Below are positions 34,450 to 43,285 of a stretch of 64,000 nucleotides of DNA, in pieces. The position numbers and the translations under genes are program-made. Origin of the DNA: Bacillus sp. CGMCC 1.16541 (lineage in GTDB: Bacteria; Bacillota; Bacilli; Bacillales; Bacillaceae_H). The DNA lies in NCBI RefSeq assembly GCF_003184905.1, contig NZ_KZ821207.1, positions 8,894 to 72,893 of the forward strand, written 5' to 3'. The notes below the pieces were generated by a model that saw only the letters and a program-made list of their open reading frames with translations, searched no databases and was not told the origin of the DNA. How positions within the stretch are numbered: position 1 is the first letter of the stretch; each line of letters starts with the position of its first letter.

Positions 34450-35970
34450 TTATTCTTCATTAATTCCAGGGTCTTTCTTCTTTTTCGCTTTTTGTTCATC
34501 GTAACGCAATCGCTTAAGCGGTCGTAAAAAGCTTGGTCGCTTTGCGGTATGACTGTACGGTAAACGTAAAAATGAATCACGATAACCGTTTGGACGAAAC
34601 GGATAAAGTGGAACAAGATACGGTGTACCAAGTGATTCGAGGCGCATTAAATGAACGAGTAACAAGCAGAAACAAAGTGTAATGCCGGGTAACCCTAAAA
34701 GCGAAGCAAAAATAATAAACGGAAAGCGTAGCAAACGAATGGTATTTGACATTTTAAAAATAGGAGTCGTGAAGGACGCGAGTGCTGTTAACGAGACGAT
34801 AATTAATAAGATGTTACTAGTCAATGATGCCTCTACAGTCGCTTGTCCAATAACAATCCCACCAACAATCCCAAGTGTTTGTCCAACTTTGGTTGGTAAC
34901 CGTGCTCCTGCTTCACGAAGCAATTCAATGGTAATCTCTAAAAATAATACTTCCACAACTGGTGGAAACGGGACGTTGGTGCGCGAGAAAATAATGGGCC
35001 CTAATAAATCCTTTGGAAGCATTTCATAGTGATAGGTAACGATTGCGACATAGAGTGGTGTCGCAAAAATTGAAAAGAACACCCCAAACATTCGAATAAG
35101 ACGGAAAAACGATCCAAGCACCCAAGGTAAGTAATAATCCTCTGGTGAAATAAAGAAATCAAGTAACGTAGATGGCCCTGTGACAGCATACGGGGAGCCA
35201 CTTGTGAAAAATGCTACTTGTCCGTTTAAAAGGGCGAACACGACACGGTCAATTCGCTCGGTCGTTAAAAACAATGGAAACGGAGAAGCAGAATGATCTG
35301 AAATCAATTGATCAAGCATCGTGCTATCAAAAATGACATCAAAATCCACTTCTTCAATTCGTTGCGTCAGCGTTTCAACATGCTGTGGGTTGGTTACACC
35401 TTCAATATAAGCAATGATGACGCGTGTTTTCGATACCGTGCCAATCGATAACTCTTTGAAAATGAGTCGATTGGAAATTAACGTTTTCCTCATTAAATAT
35501 AGATTTACATCTAAATCTTCCACAAGTCCGACTTTTGGACCGACCACACTGAATTCATTCTCAGAGTCATTTTCTTTTCGAAATCCTGTATCTAAGCTTT
35601 CGACCTTTAAAAGTGCAACTTTTTTGTCATCGGTATGCAATTGAAACATGACATACCCACGTAGAAGCTTTTCTTCAATAATTTGCGTATCAGTCGTAAT
35701 AGAGATGTCTTCAATTGGCATGACGTTTTCAATATCATTTAAATCGTTTAACACGAAATCTAGTTTTTGGAGCGGCAAAATGATCTTCTGTTCCACGCTG
35801 TTGACGTTAATGAGTTGTTTGAAATAAGTAATTGCGAACTTTTTATGTTGCGCCCCAATCGCGAGTGTCATAAAATCACTCGACTTTTTAAATTGCTCAA
35901 TCATTTCATTCATTGACTTCTTTTCAGGTTGTTTATCTGATCGTCCGCGTTTAAATAGATTTTTAAACAT
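34450..35970 (-). CDS. gerAA: GerAA-type germinant receptor subunit
   Basis: This 506-residue protein has an N-terminal soluble domain (about 1-240, with GYVMFQLHTDDKKVAL and RVIIAYIEGVTNP) and a membrane part from about residue 245. The family motif GQVAFFTSGSPYAVTGPSTLLDFF, the segment PEDYYLP and the C-terminal PYLVPLYPFRP are present. With GerAB and GerAC it forms the nutrient receptor. The start is taken as ATG 35970, 10 bases after GGGAG; ATG 35979 abuts it. A sigma-G-like promoter lies upstream. Confidence 0.92.
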   Translation of the reverse strand: MFKNLFKRGRSDKQPEKKSMNEMIEQFKKSSDFMTLAIGAQHKKFAITYFKQLINVNSVEQKIILPLQKLDFVLNDLNDIENVMPIEDISITTDTQIIEEKLLRGYVMFQLHTDDKKVALLKVESLDTGFRKENDSENEFSVVGPKVGLVEDLDVNLYLMRKTLISNRLIFKELSIGTVSKTRVIIAYIEGVTNPQHVETLTQRIEEVDFDVIFDSTMLDQLISDHSASPFPLFLTTERIDRVVFALLNGQVAFFTSGSPYAVTGPSTLLDFFISPEDYYLPWVLGSFFRLIRMFGVFFSIFATPLYVAIVTYHYEMLPKDLLGPIIFSRTNVPFPPVVEVLFLEITIELLREAGARLPTKVGQTLGIVGGIVIGQATVEASLTSNILLIIVSLTALASFTTPIFKMSNTIRLLRFPFIIFASLLGLPGITLCFCLLLVHLMRLESLGTPYLVPLYPFRPNGYRDSFLRLPYSHTAKRPSFLRPLKRLRYDEQKAKKKKDPGINEE

Positions 35971-36037
35971 GATGTACATACTCCCTTATGCAGCCGAATA
36001 GTGAGGTGAGTCATTCACGCTCCTCGTTCGTTATTGG

Positions 36038-36068
36038 TAGTTTGTTCATGCATTACCTTTTTATGCGA
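36038..36068 (-). promoter_or_regulatory. candidate sigma-G promoter of the gerA operon
   Basis: On the minus strand GCATA (36067-36063) and CAAACTA (36044-36038... read leftward) are 17-18 bp apart. The -10 matches CATACTA at 6 of 7. Forespore expression is expected for ger genes. The spacing and the 60-bp leader are acceptable. Confidence 0.45.
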
Positions 36069-36100
36069 AACTTTGCCGTGAAAAGAAATTGTAATAAATC

Positions 36101-36160
36101 TTTACATAGGCTTTAAATCTGTGAAAAATGTTCTTTACACCTCTTTGATACTGTTAAACA
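36101..36160 (+). promoter_or_regulatory. Pho-box array before the alkaline phosphatase gene
   Basis: TTTACA (36101), TTTAAA (36112), TTTACA (36134) and TTGATA (36145) lie at exact multiples of 11 bp. A TTAAAC follows at 36154. This resembles the TT(A/T/C)ACA direct repeats, one per helical turn, bound by PhoP, and suggests phosphate-starvation induction. Confidence 0.55.
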
Positions 36161-36196
36161 TGTTAATCAAACATCATTATGACGGAGGGGAAGTTA

Positions 36197-37867
36197 GTGA
36201 AGCCTGTTTCAAAAAAAGTATTAGGAGTAACACTTGCGAGTGCAGTGGCGCTCGGGTCATTCGGATTTAGCCAATATTCACCAAAAACAGAAGCGAAAAA
36301 TGAAGGAAAGACGGTCAAACAAGAAGAAGCAAAAAACGTCATCATGATGGTTATGGACGGAACAAGCTCTAGTGCCACAACGCTAGCAAGATGGTACAAA
36401 GGTGAGCCACTAAACATGGACAAGCTTGTAGCAGGAGGAGTGACGACTTATTCAGCAGAATCTGCGATTACAGACTCAGCACCAGCTTCAACGGCACTAG
36501 CCACAGGAAACAAATCAAATTCAGGGTATGTCGGTGTACTTCCATCAACAGTGACGACACCAGGTGTTGAGCCAGTTAAAGAAGAAGATCAATTCCGCCC
36601 CGTTGCAAACGTATTAGAAGGAGCGCAACAAACGGGTCGTGCAACAGGAATCATTTCCACTTCTGAAATTCAGCATGCGACACCAGCAGGATTTTCTTCT
36701 CACCACCATGATCGTGACAATTTCGAAGTGATCGGTGAACAACAAGTGTACCAAAACATGGACGTCATTCTTGGTGGCGGAAAAGATTCTTTAGCGCCAG
36801 GTGAAGGAAAGAAGAGTCGTAAAGACGGTGAAAATTTAGTTGATGTTCTAGATGAGCGTGGTTACGATTTCGTTGAAACAAGAGACGATTTATTAAACTC
36901 GACGTCAGACAAAATTTGGGGTTCATTCTCAAATACAGCGTTAGCGTATGACATGGACCGTGAGCAAACGCGTCCAGAAGAGCCTACATTAGCAGACATG
37001 ACTGGAAAAGCAGTGGATACATTATCAAAAGATAAAGACGGTTTCTTCTTATTTGTAGAAGGAAGTAAGCCGGACTGGGCTGCTCATAGCAATGATACAA
37101 TCGGGATGGTCAGTGACGTATTAGCGTTTGACGAAGCATTAGGTGAAGCGTTAGAGTTCGCGAAAAAAGACGGTAACACAATGGTTATCGCCGTATCTGA
37201 CCACGGAAACAGCGGGATTTCAATTGGAAACAAAAACACAACAAAAGGGTATGATACAACACCAGTATCTAACTACATTGATCCATTAAAAGAAGCAAAA
37301 ATGACGGTTGAAGGTGCGTTAAGTAAGTTAAACGATGACTTATCAAACAAAGAAGAAGTGGCAGCACTATATGGATTAAAAGACTTATCTGAACAAGAAC
37401 AAGCAAAATTAGATGCAGCAAAAGACGAAAAAGCAATTGGAACAGCATTAGTTGAAATGCTTGCAGAGCGTGCAAACATCGGGTTTACAACAGGTGGGCA
37501 CACAGGTGAAGATATGTTCTTGTATTCATACGGTCCGAATCGTCCGGAAGGTTTCTTAGATAACACAGACATTGCTAAGCACATGGCAAAAGCGTTAGGT
37601 GTTGATTTAAACAAGCTAACAGACGAACTATTTGGAAAAGCAAGTGATGTGTTCAAGGGAGCAAAAACAAGCATTGATAAAACAGACAAAGCGAACCCAG
37701 TGCTTGTTGTAGAGAAAGGTAACAAAAAAGCACAGTTACCAGTGAACAAAGACATCATCATTGTAAACGGCAAAGAATACAAGTTACCTGGTGTGGTCGT
37801 TCAAAGTCAAAAAGGTGACTTCTACGTCCCAAAAGCTGCAAACAAGTTGTTTAACAAAGCAAAATAA
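36197..37867 (+). CDS. secreted alkaline phosphatase
   Basis: This 556-residue protein has a signal peptide (KKVLGVTLASAVALGSFG...). The PhoA-type metal and active-site motifs are VIMMVMDGTSSSATT, ITDSAPASTALATGN (nucleophile Ser), HHHDRDNFE, FFLFVEGSKPDWAAHSND and ISDHGN-like VSDHGNSG. The C-terminal HTGED supplies the last His. After about residue 475 an extra 80-residue domain (VLVVEKGNKKAQLPVNKDII, KEYKLPG) looks like a copper-amine-oxidase-N-type wall-binding module. The start is GTG 36197, with GGAGGGG 6 bases upstream. It releases phosphate outside the cell. Confidence 0.9.
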   Translation: MKPVSKKVLGVTLASAVALGSFGFSQYSPKTEAKNEGKTVKQEEAKNVIMMVMDGTSSSATTLARWYKGEPLNMDKLVAGGVTTYSAESAITDSAPASTALATGNKSNSGYVGVLPSTVTTPGVEPVKEEDQFRPVANVLEGAQQTGRATGIISTSEIQHATPAGFSSHHHDRDNFEVIGEQQVYQNMDVILGGGKDSLAPGEGKKSRKDGENLVDVLDERGYDFVETRDDLLNSTSDKIWGSFSNTALAYDMDREQTRPEEPTLADMTGKAVDTLSKDKDGFFLFVEGSKPDWAAHSNDTIGMVSDVLAFDEALGEALEFAKKDGNTMVIAVSDHGNSGISIGNKNTTKGYDTTPVSNYIDPLKEAKMTVEGALSKLNDDLSNKEEVAALYGLKDLSEQEQAKLDAAKDEKAIGTALVEMLAERANIGFTTGGHTGEDMFLYSYGPNRPEGFLDNTDIAKHMAKALGVDLNKLTDELFGKASDVFKGAKTSIDKTDKANPVLVVEKGNKKAQLPVNKDIIIVNGKEYKLPGVVVQSQKGDFYVPKAANKLFNKAK

Positions 37868-37877
37868 GATGGTTGTT

Positions 37878-37932
37878 CAAAGCCCTTTTCCTTTCTATTC
37901 AAACTTTTTTGAGTAGAGGATCAGGGCTTTTG
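37878..37932 (+). terminator. terminator after alkaline phosphatase
   Basis: AAAGCCCT / AGGGCTTTT outer stem with inner TCTATTCAAA / TTTGAGTAGA. Confidence 0.7.
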
Positions 37933-38165
37933 GTCTTAAAAGGAAACATTTACTTATTATGTAATAAATATATGGAAACGATGTCAATTTTTTATGCGAA
38001 TTCCACGTACCTACTTGTATATTTTGTCGAACTTGTTAAAATAAATAGACAACAAAGGTGAATTGAAATGTTTAGCACCTATAATGAAGTATAGTAACTG
38101 CTATGAAGGAAAATGTGTTCATCTCTTTATCTCCTGCGATAAAGAGTAAAAGGGGAGAATGTAGG

Positions 38166-38915
38166 TTGAGTGAAATTAAGGTCATCATTGCAGATGATAA
38201 TCCAGATTCAGTTGAAATTGTGCATTATTTTATTGAAGAAATATCGCCGTTTTCTGTCGTCGGAAAGTGTCATGACGGAGAAGCACTTATAAAAGAAGTG
38301 ATGGAAAAGCAACCGCACCTTTTATTTGTGGATATTGACATGCCTAAAATGAACGGATTAGATGCAATTGGTGAATGCTTAAAAATAAAGCCAGATTTAA
38401 AGTTTGTTTTTATAACGGGTTATGATGAGTTTGCGGTAAAGGCCTTTGAATTATCTGCACTTGATTATATTGTTAAGCCGATTGAAAAGACGCGTTTGTA
38501 CATTGCCTTAGATCGTGCTAAGCAATCGATTGACATAAAAAAAGAGGAACAACTGTCTCCTCAAAAACCGTTAAAAAGGTTGCCTGTGAAGTTTAACGGT
38601 TCAACGTATTATATTCCAGTTGAAGAAATTATTTTTATTGAGAAATCAGGAAAAAAGTGTTTGATTTATACAAAAGCAAAAGTGTATGAAACGTATGAAA
38701 ACATTAGTGATTTGTATAAGTATCTAGATCCTCATTATTTTTATCAAACGCATCGTTCTTACATTGTGAACTTACAAAAAATTTCACACATCACACCAAA
38801 GAATGAAACGTATTTTGCTTATTTTTTAGATCATGATCAGTATGCGCATATTTCAAAATTAAAAATCCAAGACATTCAAAAGCGATTAAACGAGTTAATT
38901 TTAAATGTTCAATAA
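38166..38915 (+). CDS. orphan LytTR-family response regulator
   Basis: This 249-residue protein has a receiver domain (IIADDNPDS acidic pair, phospho-Asp in LLFVDIDMPKMNG, Lys in YIVKPIEKTRL) and a LytTR domain (about 140-245: KFNGSTYYIPVEEIIFIEKS, FYQTHRSYIVNL). No kinase gene is adjacent, so the partner is elsewhere or the protein works alone. TTG 38166 is preferred, with GGGGAG 8 bases upstream; the frame from 38103 has none. Natural targets are unknown. Confidence 0.85.
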   Translation: MSEIKVIIADDNPDSVEIVHYFIEEISPFSVVGKCHDGEALIKEVMEKQPHLLFVDIDMPKMNGLDAIGECLKIKPDLKFVFITGYDEFAVKAFELSALDYIVKPIEKTRLYIALDRAKQSIDIKKEEQLSPQKPLKRLPVKFNGSTYYIPVEEIIFIEKSGKKCLIYTKAKVYETYENISDLYKYLDPHYFYQTHRSYIVNLQKISHITPKNETYFAYFLDHDQYAHISKLKIQDIQKRLNELILNVQ

Positions 38916-39023
38916 TTGGTCTATTGTCTCAATTGTGTACATATAGTAAAGTATCAGAAAAAATCAATTGACAAGTTACGGTATTCTTTATAAACTAATA
39001 ACAAATAAATACGAACTTTCTCT

Positions 39024-39120
39024 CAAAGTAAAGGGGAGTAGCGTCAGGGAAACCTGAAACAAAGTCGTCATTACGTGGATGAAGATCCATCGGCTTTGTT
39101 GGCATACGTGTATGCTTAGC
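39024..39120 (+). promoter_or_regulatory. yybP-ykoY manganese riboswitch
   Basis: AAAGGGGAGTAGCGTC and GGGAAACC lead into AACAAAGTCGTCA, then CGGCTTTGTT, GGCATACG and TGTATGCTTAGCAAG. This order is characteristic of the Mn2+-sensing yybP-ykoY RNA. It precedes a terminator and a TerC-family gene, its commonest partner. It should switch on transcription when Mn2+ is high. The rest of the 38916-39218 gap holds nothing else. Confidence 0.92.
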
Positions 39121-39153
39121 AAGACCTTTGCCATTTTTGGCAAAGGTCTTTTT
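39121..39153 (+). terminator. expression-platform terminator of the Mn riboswitch
   Basis: AAGACCTTTGCC / GGCAAAGGTCTTTTT hairpin directly after the aptamer. Confidence 0.9.
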
Positions 39154-39218
39154 GTGTTTTCTTTGTCGAAAAGGGGAAAAAGAATACTACAGAGAGAGAA
39201 AAGAGAGGAGCAAGAAAA

Positions 39219-40028
39219 ATGGATGCAGCATTGTTATTAGAGTATGGGTGGGTACTTCTTGTACTCATTGCCCTTGAGGGGATTTTAGCAGCAGATAATG
39301 CACTTGTTATGGCTATCATGGTGAAACACTTGCCGGATGAACAACGTAAAAAAGCGTTATTTTATGGATTAGCAGGGGCGTTTGTGTTCCGCTTTGGATC
39401 ACTCTTTGCGATTTCATTCTTAGTCGATGTATGGCAAGTTCAAGCCATCGGAGCTATCTATTTACTGTTTATTGCAATTAATCATCTTGTAAAACGTTAT
39501 ATAAAGAAAGACGAACACGAAGAAGTAAAAGACAAAGACAAAAAAGGTTCAGGCTTTTGGCCAACTGTTATTAAAGTTGAGTTAGCAGACATTGCCTTTG
39601 CAGTAGACTCCATTTTAGCAGCGGTTGCATTAGCGGTGACATTACCGAATACACCGTTACCGAAAATCGGTGGGTTAGATGGGGGACAATTTTTAGTCAT
39701 TTTCGCTGGTGGATTAATTGGATTAATCATTATGCGTTTCGCCGCAACATGGTTTGTGAAGTTGTTGAATGAACGTCCAGGTCTTGAAACAGCGGCATTT
39801 TTAATTGTAGGTTGGGTTGGGGTAAAATTAGCTGTGTACACACTTGCTCACCCAGAGCTTGCGATTATTGACGAGCATTTCCCAGAGTCAAAACTGTGGA
39901 AAATTTTCTTCTGGATTGTGTTAGTGTCAATAGCTGCTGGTGGCTGGTTCTTATCGAAGAAAAAAGAAGCACCAACAGATGTTGAAAAAGATGCAGAAGA
40001 AATGATGAAAAAAGTAGAAAATGAATAA
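39219..40028 (+). CDS. TerC-family membrane protein (Mn2+ efflux candidate)
   Basis: This 269-residue protein has seven or eight helices, with the acidic TerC motifs LEGILAADNALVMAIMV in helix 1 and ELADIAFAVDSILAAVAL in the middle. These residues probably bind metal. The tail is charged and cytoplasmic (KKKEAPTDVEKDAEEMMKK). Relatives YkoY and YceF (MeeY/MeeF) supply or export Mn2+, the former linked to metalation of secreted enzymes. Control by a Mn riboswitch supports this. The start has GAGAGGAG. Confidence 0.92.
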   Translation: MDAALLLEYGWVLLVLIALEGILAADNALVMAIMVKHLPDEQRKKALFYGLAGAFVFRFGSLFAISFLVDVWQVQAIGAIYLLFIAINHLVKRYIKKDEHEEVKDKDKKGSGFWPTVIKVELADIAFAVDSILAAVALAVTLPNTPLPKIGGLDGGQFLVIFAGGLIGLIIMRFAATWFVKLLNERPGLETAAFLIVGWVGVKLAVYTLAHPELAIIDEHFPESKLWKIFFWIVLVSIAAGGWFLSKKKEAPTDVEKDAEEMMKKVENE

Positions 40029-40106
40029 GTTGTAAAATTTGTTAAACAAAAGATAGATTTGAAATATATGAATAAGTGGTCAATTTTACTTCATTTACGT
40101 TATAAT

Positions 40107-40134
40107 AAATAGTCGCCTAAAAAGGCGGCTATTT
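40107..40134 (+). terminator. terminator after the terC gene
   Basis: AAATAGTCGCC / GGCGGCTATTT hairpin with a 6-base A-rich loop. Confidence 0.75.
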
Positions 40135-40148
40135 ATTTATGAACAAAC

Positions 40149-40175
40149 ACCCAAAAATAAACATCTAAAAACGAA
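40149..40175 (+). promoter_or_regulatory. possible sigma-I autoregulatory promoter
   Basis: ACCCAAAAA (from 40149) and CGAA (40172-40175) resemble the ACCCCC / CGAA elements of sigma-I promoters, just before sigI. Only three C residues are present, so this is tentative. Confidence 0.3.
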
Positions 40176-40195
40176 TAATTATAGAGATAAAAGAG

Positions 40196-40945
40196 GTGAA
40201 ACCATTGCTTAACATACTCTTTAAGTTCGGTCGCCAACGGACACTTGAAGAGATGGCTGTACAAGTTCAAAAAGGAGATACACAGCTTCAAAATGATTTA
40301 ATTGAACAATATAAGCCGTTTATTGCGAAAGCTGTTTCAAGTGTTTGTAAAAGATATATTGAAGAGTCAGACGACGAATTTAGCATTGGTCTCATCGCTT
40401 TTAACGAAGCCATTGAAAAATATACGAAAGAAAAAGGAAGCTCTCTTCTTTCATTTGCTGAGGTGATTATTAAGCGTCGTGTGATTGATCACATCCGAAA
40501 AGAAGCTCGCCTTCAAACGTTTCATTTACATGGATATGAAGAGGAAGAAGAAGAATTTGCGCAAACAAAGCTAGAAGCAAATTTATCTCTTCACGAGCAT
40601 ATTAAAAAGATTGAACAAGAAATACGCAGAGATGAAATCCTTCATTTTCAATCAATGCTCGAGACGTTTGATCTTTCTTTTCATGAAATCGTCGAACAAT
40701 CACCTAAACATGCAGATGCTCGAATTAATGCGATTCAAGTGGCTACATTTATCGCTGAACATGAAGAGATAAAAGCAAAGTTGTTTAAAAAGAAGCAGCT
40801 TCCTATTCGCCTCGTTGAAAAGAACGTTTCAGTTAGTCGAAAAACCATTGAGCGAAATCGTAAGTATATAATTGCGATTGTCATTGTGTTAACAGGGGAT
40901 TACGTATATTTGAAAGATTACTTAAAAGGGGTGCTCAATTCTTGA
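40196..40945 (+). CDS. sigI: RNA polymerase sigma factor SigI
   Basis: This 249-residue protein follows B. subtilis SigI from its start (MKPLLNILFKFG). It has IEQYKPFIAKAVSSVCKRYI, the DDEFSIGLIAFNEAIEKY region 2 motif, FAEVIIKRRVIDHIRKEAR, and a C-terminal HTH-like NVSVSRKTIERNRKYIIAIVIVL. SigI responds to heat and cell-wall stress. GTG 40196 aligns with the family start, but RNA pairing (AAGAGG) also allows TTG 40205. It overlaps rsgI by 4 bp. Confidence 0.93.
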   Translation: MKPLLNILFKFGRQRTLEEMAVQVQKGDTQLQNDLIEQYKPFIAKAVSSVCKRYIEESDDEFSIGLIAFNEAIEKYTKEKGSSLLSFAEVIIKRRVIDHIRKEARLQTFHLHGYEEEEEEFAQTKLEANLSLHEHIKKIEQEIRRDEILHFQSMLETFDLSFHEIVEQSPKHADARINAIQVATFIAEHEEIKAKLFKKKQLPIRLVEKNVSVSRKTIERNRKYIIAIVIVLTGDYVYLKDYLKGVLNS

Positions 40946-42177
40946 AAAAGGGAATTGTCATGGAAGTAACAGACGATTATGTCACAATGTTGACCCCTGA
41001 AGGTGAGTTTGTCAAAACAAGAACGGAAAACAGACAGTATGAAATCGGACAGGAAATGTCTTTCTTTCCCTTTCGTGTGGAGACGGTAGAAGCAACTCGA
41101 TTCACTTCTAAACGTAAAACATGGAAGCCGCTCTTTGTCAGTACGTTAGCTGTTGCAATGGTGTTGCTCTTTTTAGTTCCTTATTACATGCAACAGCAAG
41201 TGTACGCGTACATGTCGATTGATATTAACCCAAGCTTAGAGTTAGGTGTGAATCGTGACTATGAAGTTGTCGATTTAAAAGCATTTAACGAAGAGGGAGA
41301 AAAGCTGATTAAGACACTTTCCTCATGGGAACATCAATCCGTTCACGATGTGACAACAGCCTTATTAAACGCTAGTAAGAAGCAGGGGTATTTAAAGGAA
41401 ACGAACGAAGTATTAATTACGACGGTTGTGAAGAAAAAAGAAAAAAGTTACGAAAAGCGCTTATCAACCGACATTCAACAAATTCAAAATGAGTGGAAGT
41501 CATACACGTTTGAAACAGTTCGTACATCAACAGTGACAAGAGAAGAAGCGATGACACGAGGTGTATCGACAGGGGCCGTTATAAGAGAGAAACAGATAAA
41601 AGAAACAGATAACCTAGCTCCTTCCTCTCAAAGAGAAGACAAGTCAGAGACTTCATCATCAAAGTCAACGAAACAAGACGCTCAGCACGATTTTTCTAAA
41701 GAGGCAAAAGAAGACAAGTTAAACGGTAGTTCGCCAGCATACGCAAGACCGAACGAAGACAAATCAAAAAATCCGCCAGCACACGCAAGACCGAACGAAG
41801 ACAAATCAAAAGGTCCGCCGGCACACGCAAGACCGAATGAAGGCCAACCAAAAGGTCCGCCAGCACACGCAAGACCGAACGAAGACAAACCAAAAGGTCC
41901 GCCAGCACACGCAAGACCGAACGAAGACAAACCAAAAAATCCGCCAGCACACGCAAGACCGAATGAAGACAAACCAAAAAATCCGCCGGTACACGCAAGA
42001 CCGAACGAAGATAAACCAAAAGGTCCGCCAGCACACGCAAGACCAAACGAAGAAAAGTCAAAAGGTGGCCCATCAGCACACGCGAAATCGAACGAAGAAA
42101 AGCAAAAAGGTCCACCACCGCATGCAAAACAAAACCATTCGTCGTCAACGAAGCAAAAAGAATTATCAGAAGAATAG
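40942..42177 (+). CDS. rsgI: RsgI anti-sigma factor with a repeat-rich C terminus
   Basis: This 411-residue protein has a cytoplasmic RsgI N-terminal domain (about 1-50, KGIVMEVTDDYVTMLTPEGE), one membrane helix (about 70-87) and the extracellular conserved domain YMSIDINPSLELGVNRDYEV (about 90-230). A long tail contains about ten copies of a 14-residue PPAHARPNEDKPKG module. The N-terminal domain binds SigI; the outer domain is thought to sense the cell surface. The repeats are Pro/Arg/His-rich and may bind wall polymers. The start (TTG, overlapping sigI) gives translational coupling. Confidence 0.92.
   Translation: MKKGIVMEVTDDYVTMLTPEGEFVKTRTENRQYEIGQEMSFFPFRVETVEATRFTSKRKTWKPLFVSTLAVAMVLLFLVPYYMQQQVYAYMSIDINPSLELGVNRDYEVVDLKAFNEEGEKLIKTLSSWEHQSVHDVTTALLNASKKQGYLKETNEVLITTVVKKKEKSYEKRLSTDIQQIQNEWKSYTFETVRTSTVTREEAMTRGVSTGAVIREKQIKETDNLAPSSQREDKSETSSSKSTKQDAQHDFSKEAKEDKLNGSSPAYARPNEDKSKNPPAHARPNEDKSKGPPAHARPNEGQPKGPPAHARPNEDKPKGPPAHARPNEDKPKNPPAHARPNEDKPKNPPVHARPNEDKPKGPPAHARPNEEKSKGGPSAHAKSNEEKQKGPPPHAKQNHSSSTKQKELSEE
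41731..42134 (+). repeat. 42-bp tandem repeats coding the RsgI tail
   Basis: About ten units start at 41731, 41773, 41815 and so on every 42 bp, with one 3-bp insertion near 42067. The codons are nearly identical between units (AF-like slippage or recombination substrate). The coding frame is kept throughout. Confidence 0.92.
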
Positions 42178-42209
42178 AAAGGACGCTCCATGTGAGAGCG
42201 TCCTTTTTT
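42178..42209. terminator. bidirectional terminator between rsgI and the SASP gene
   Basis: AAAGGACGCTC / GAGCGTCCTTTTTT hairpin. Confidence 0.85.
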
Positions 42210-42225
42210 GCCATGTTATAAAGTT

Positions 42226-42417
42226 TTATTTGTTACCGCTTAAATGAGCTTGTGCTTGTTGAACAAGACGTTTCGTCATTTCGCCACCAACAGAACCGTT
42301 GCTGCGAGCCACTGTGTCAGAACCTAATGTTACACCAAATTCTTGAGCGATTTCATATTTATATTGATCTAAAAATTGTTCAACACCAGGAACAAGTAGT
42401 TTGTTTGTTCTAGCCAT
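42226..42417 (-). CDS. alpha/beta-type small acid-soluble spore protein
   Basis: This 63-residue protein has both SASP signatures: [10 protein letters not shown], with the GPR protease cleavage Glu-Phe, and the C-terminal [21 protein letters not shown]. It coats spore DNA and protects it from UV and heat. ATG 42417 is the start: AAAAGGAG lies 9 bases before it and touches ATG 42426. It is transcribed alone and expected to be forespore-specific, though I found no convincing sigma-G promoter. Confidence 0.95.
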   Translation of the reverse strand: MARTNKLLVPGVEQFLDQYKYEIAQEFGVTLGSDTVARSNGSVGGEMTKRLVQQAQAHLSGNK

Positions 42418-42548
42418 TATAGTCATCTCCTTTTCATAGCATCAACGAGATTCTCGTTGTATTACTATCTTCTCTTATTCACTCTTTTTCATGCTGGTAA
42501 TGGTTTGAAAGGCAACCAGTTTACAGGAGGGAAGAAGGAGACGCATCG

Positions 42549-42579
42549 AAAAGCCGCGCTCCTTTATAGGAAACGCGGC
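42549..42579 (-). terminator. terminator of phaP
   Basis: GCCGCG...CGCGGC hairpin with inner TCCT/AGGA and a U run in the minus transcript, 13 bp after phaP. Confidence 0.8.
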
Positions 42580-42591
42580 ATGTATTCAACC

Positions 42592-43107
42592 TTATTTAAC
42601 AAGCGAATATTGTTCGACTGATTGTAAAAATGACTTTTGAAGTGATTTTAATTGCTCCATGTAAGCTTCAGATACTTGTTGAAGCTCTTCACGAGATTTC
42701 TTCTGCTCTTCAACTAATTGAGAGACAACTTGTTGATATTGACTTTGTGCTTGTTGCACGAAACTGTAGCTATTTTTACTTTGATCAACTGATAATTGTT
42801 GAAGGCGGTGTAACACGTCATGTGTACGGTTTGACCAATCTTCATATGAATCTGCTACAGCACTTCCAGCTGTTTTGCGTAATCCATCTACTGTTTTAGA
42901 ATGTAATTCTTCTAACTCGTGCTTCCATTGTTTATCCACTTCTTGAAGTTGTTCAATTGATTTTGTTACGAATTCATTTTGTTGTTGAATCGCTTGTAGC
43001 GTCCATTGTTCCACTTGCTTGTTGCCTTCTAAAAGTGTGTGTAAGCCTTTTGACCATTGCTCCCAAACTGCATCTACTAACGTATCATACTTAACTGTTG
43101 TCATCAT
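42592..43107 (-). CDS. phaP: PhaP phasin, PHA granule coat protein
   Basis: This 171-residue protein is helical, Gln/Glu-rich and coiled-coil-prone, as phasins of Bacillus are (VDAVWEQWSKGLHTLLEGNK, QQAQSQYQQVVSQLVEEQKK). It coats polyhydroxybutyrate granules. Its place next to phaQ and opposite phaRBC is the B. megaterium arrangement, which supports the name more than the sequence does. ATG 43107 follows GGGAGG by 6 bases; the frame to 43158 has no ribosome site. Confidence 0.85.
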   Translation of the reverse strand: MMTTVKYDTLVDAVWEQWSKGLHTLLEGNKQVEQWTLQAIQQQNEFVTKSIEQLQEVDKQWKHELEELHSKTVDGLRKTAGSAVADSYEDWSNRTHDVLHRLQQLSVDQSKNSYSFVQQAQSQYQQVVSQLVEEQKKSREELQQVSEAYMEQLKSLQKSFLQSVEQYSLVK

Positions 43108-43285
43108 AATTTCCTCCCTAGAAATAAGTTTTACGAACAAATGGTTGTAACAAAACAAAGAGGTATATGGAACATTTTGCGGATGATAATTTCTAAGGTG
43201 CTTACACTGTCGTGAACATTCCTTCTAGTTCGCTAGTTTATAGTTTTATGTGGAAACACAACAATATTTTGCTGTGTGAGTCCCT

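Noticed and set aside
41682-42247. Long antisense and alternate-frame ORFs over the rsgI repeats
   Set aside because: Open frames forced by the 42-bp periodicity and codon bias of rsgI; no ribosome sites.
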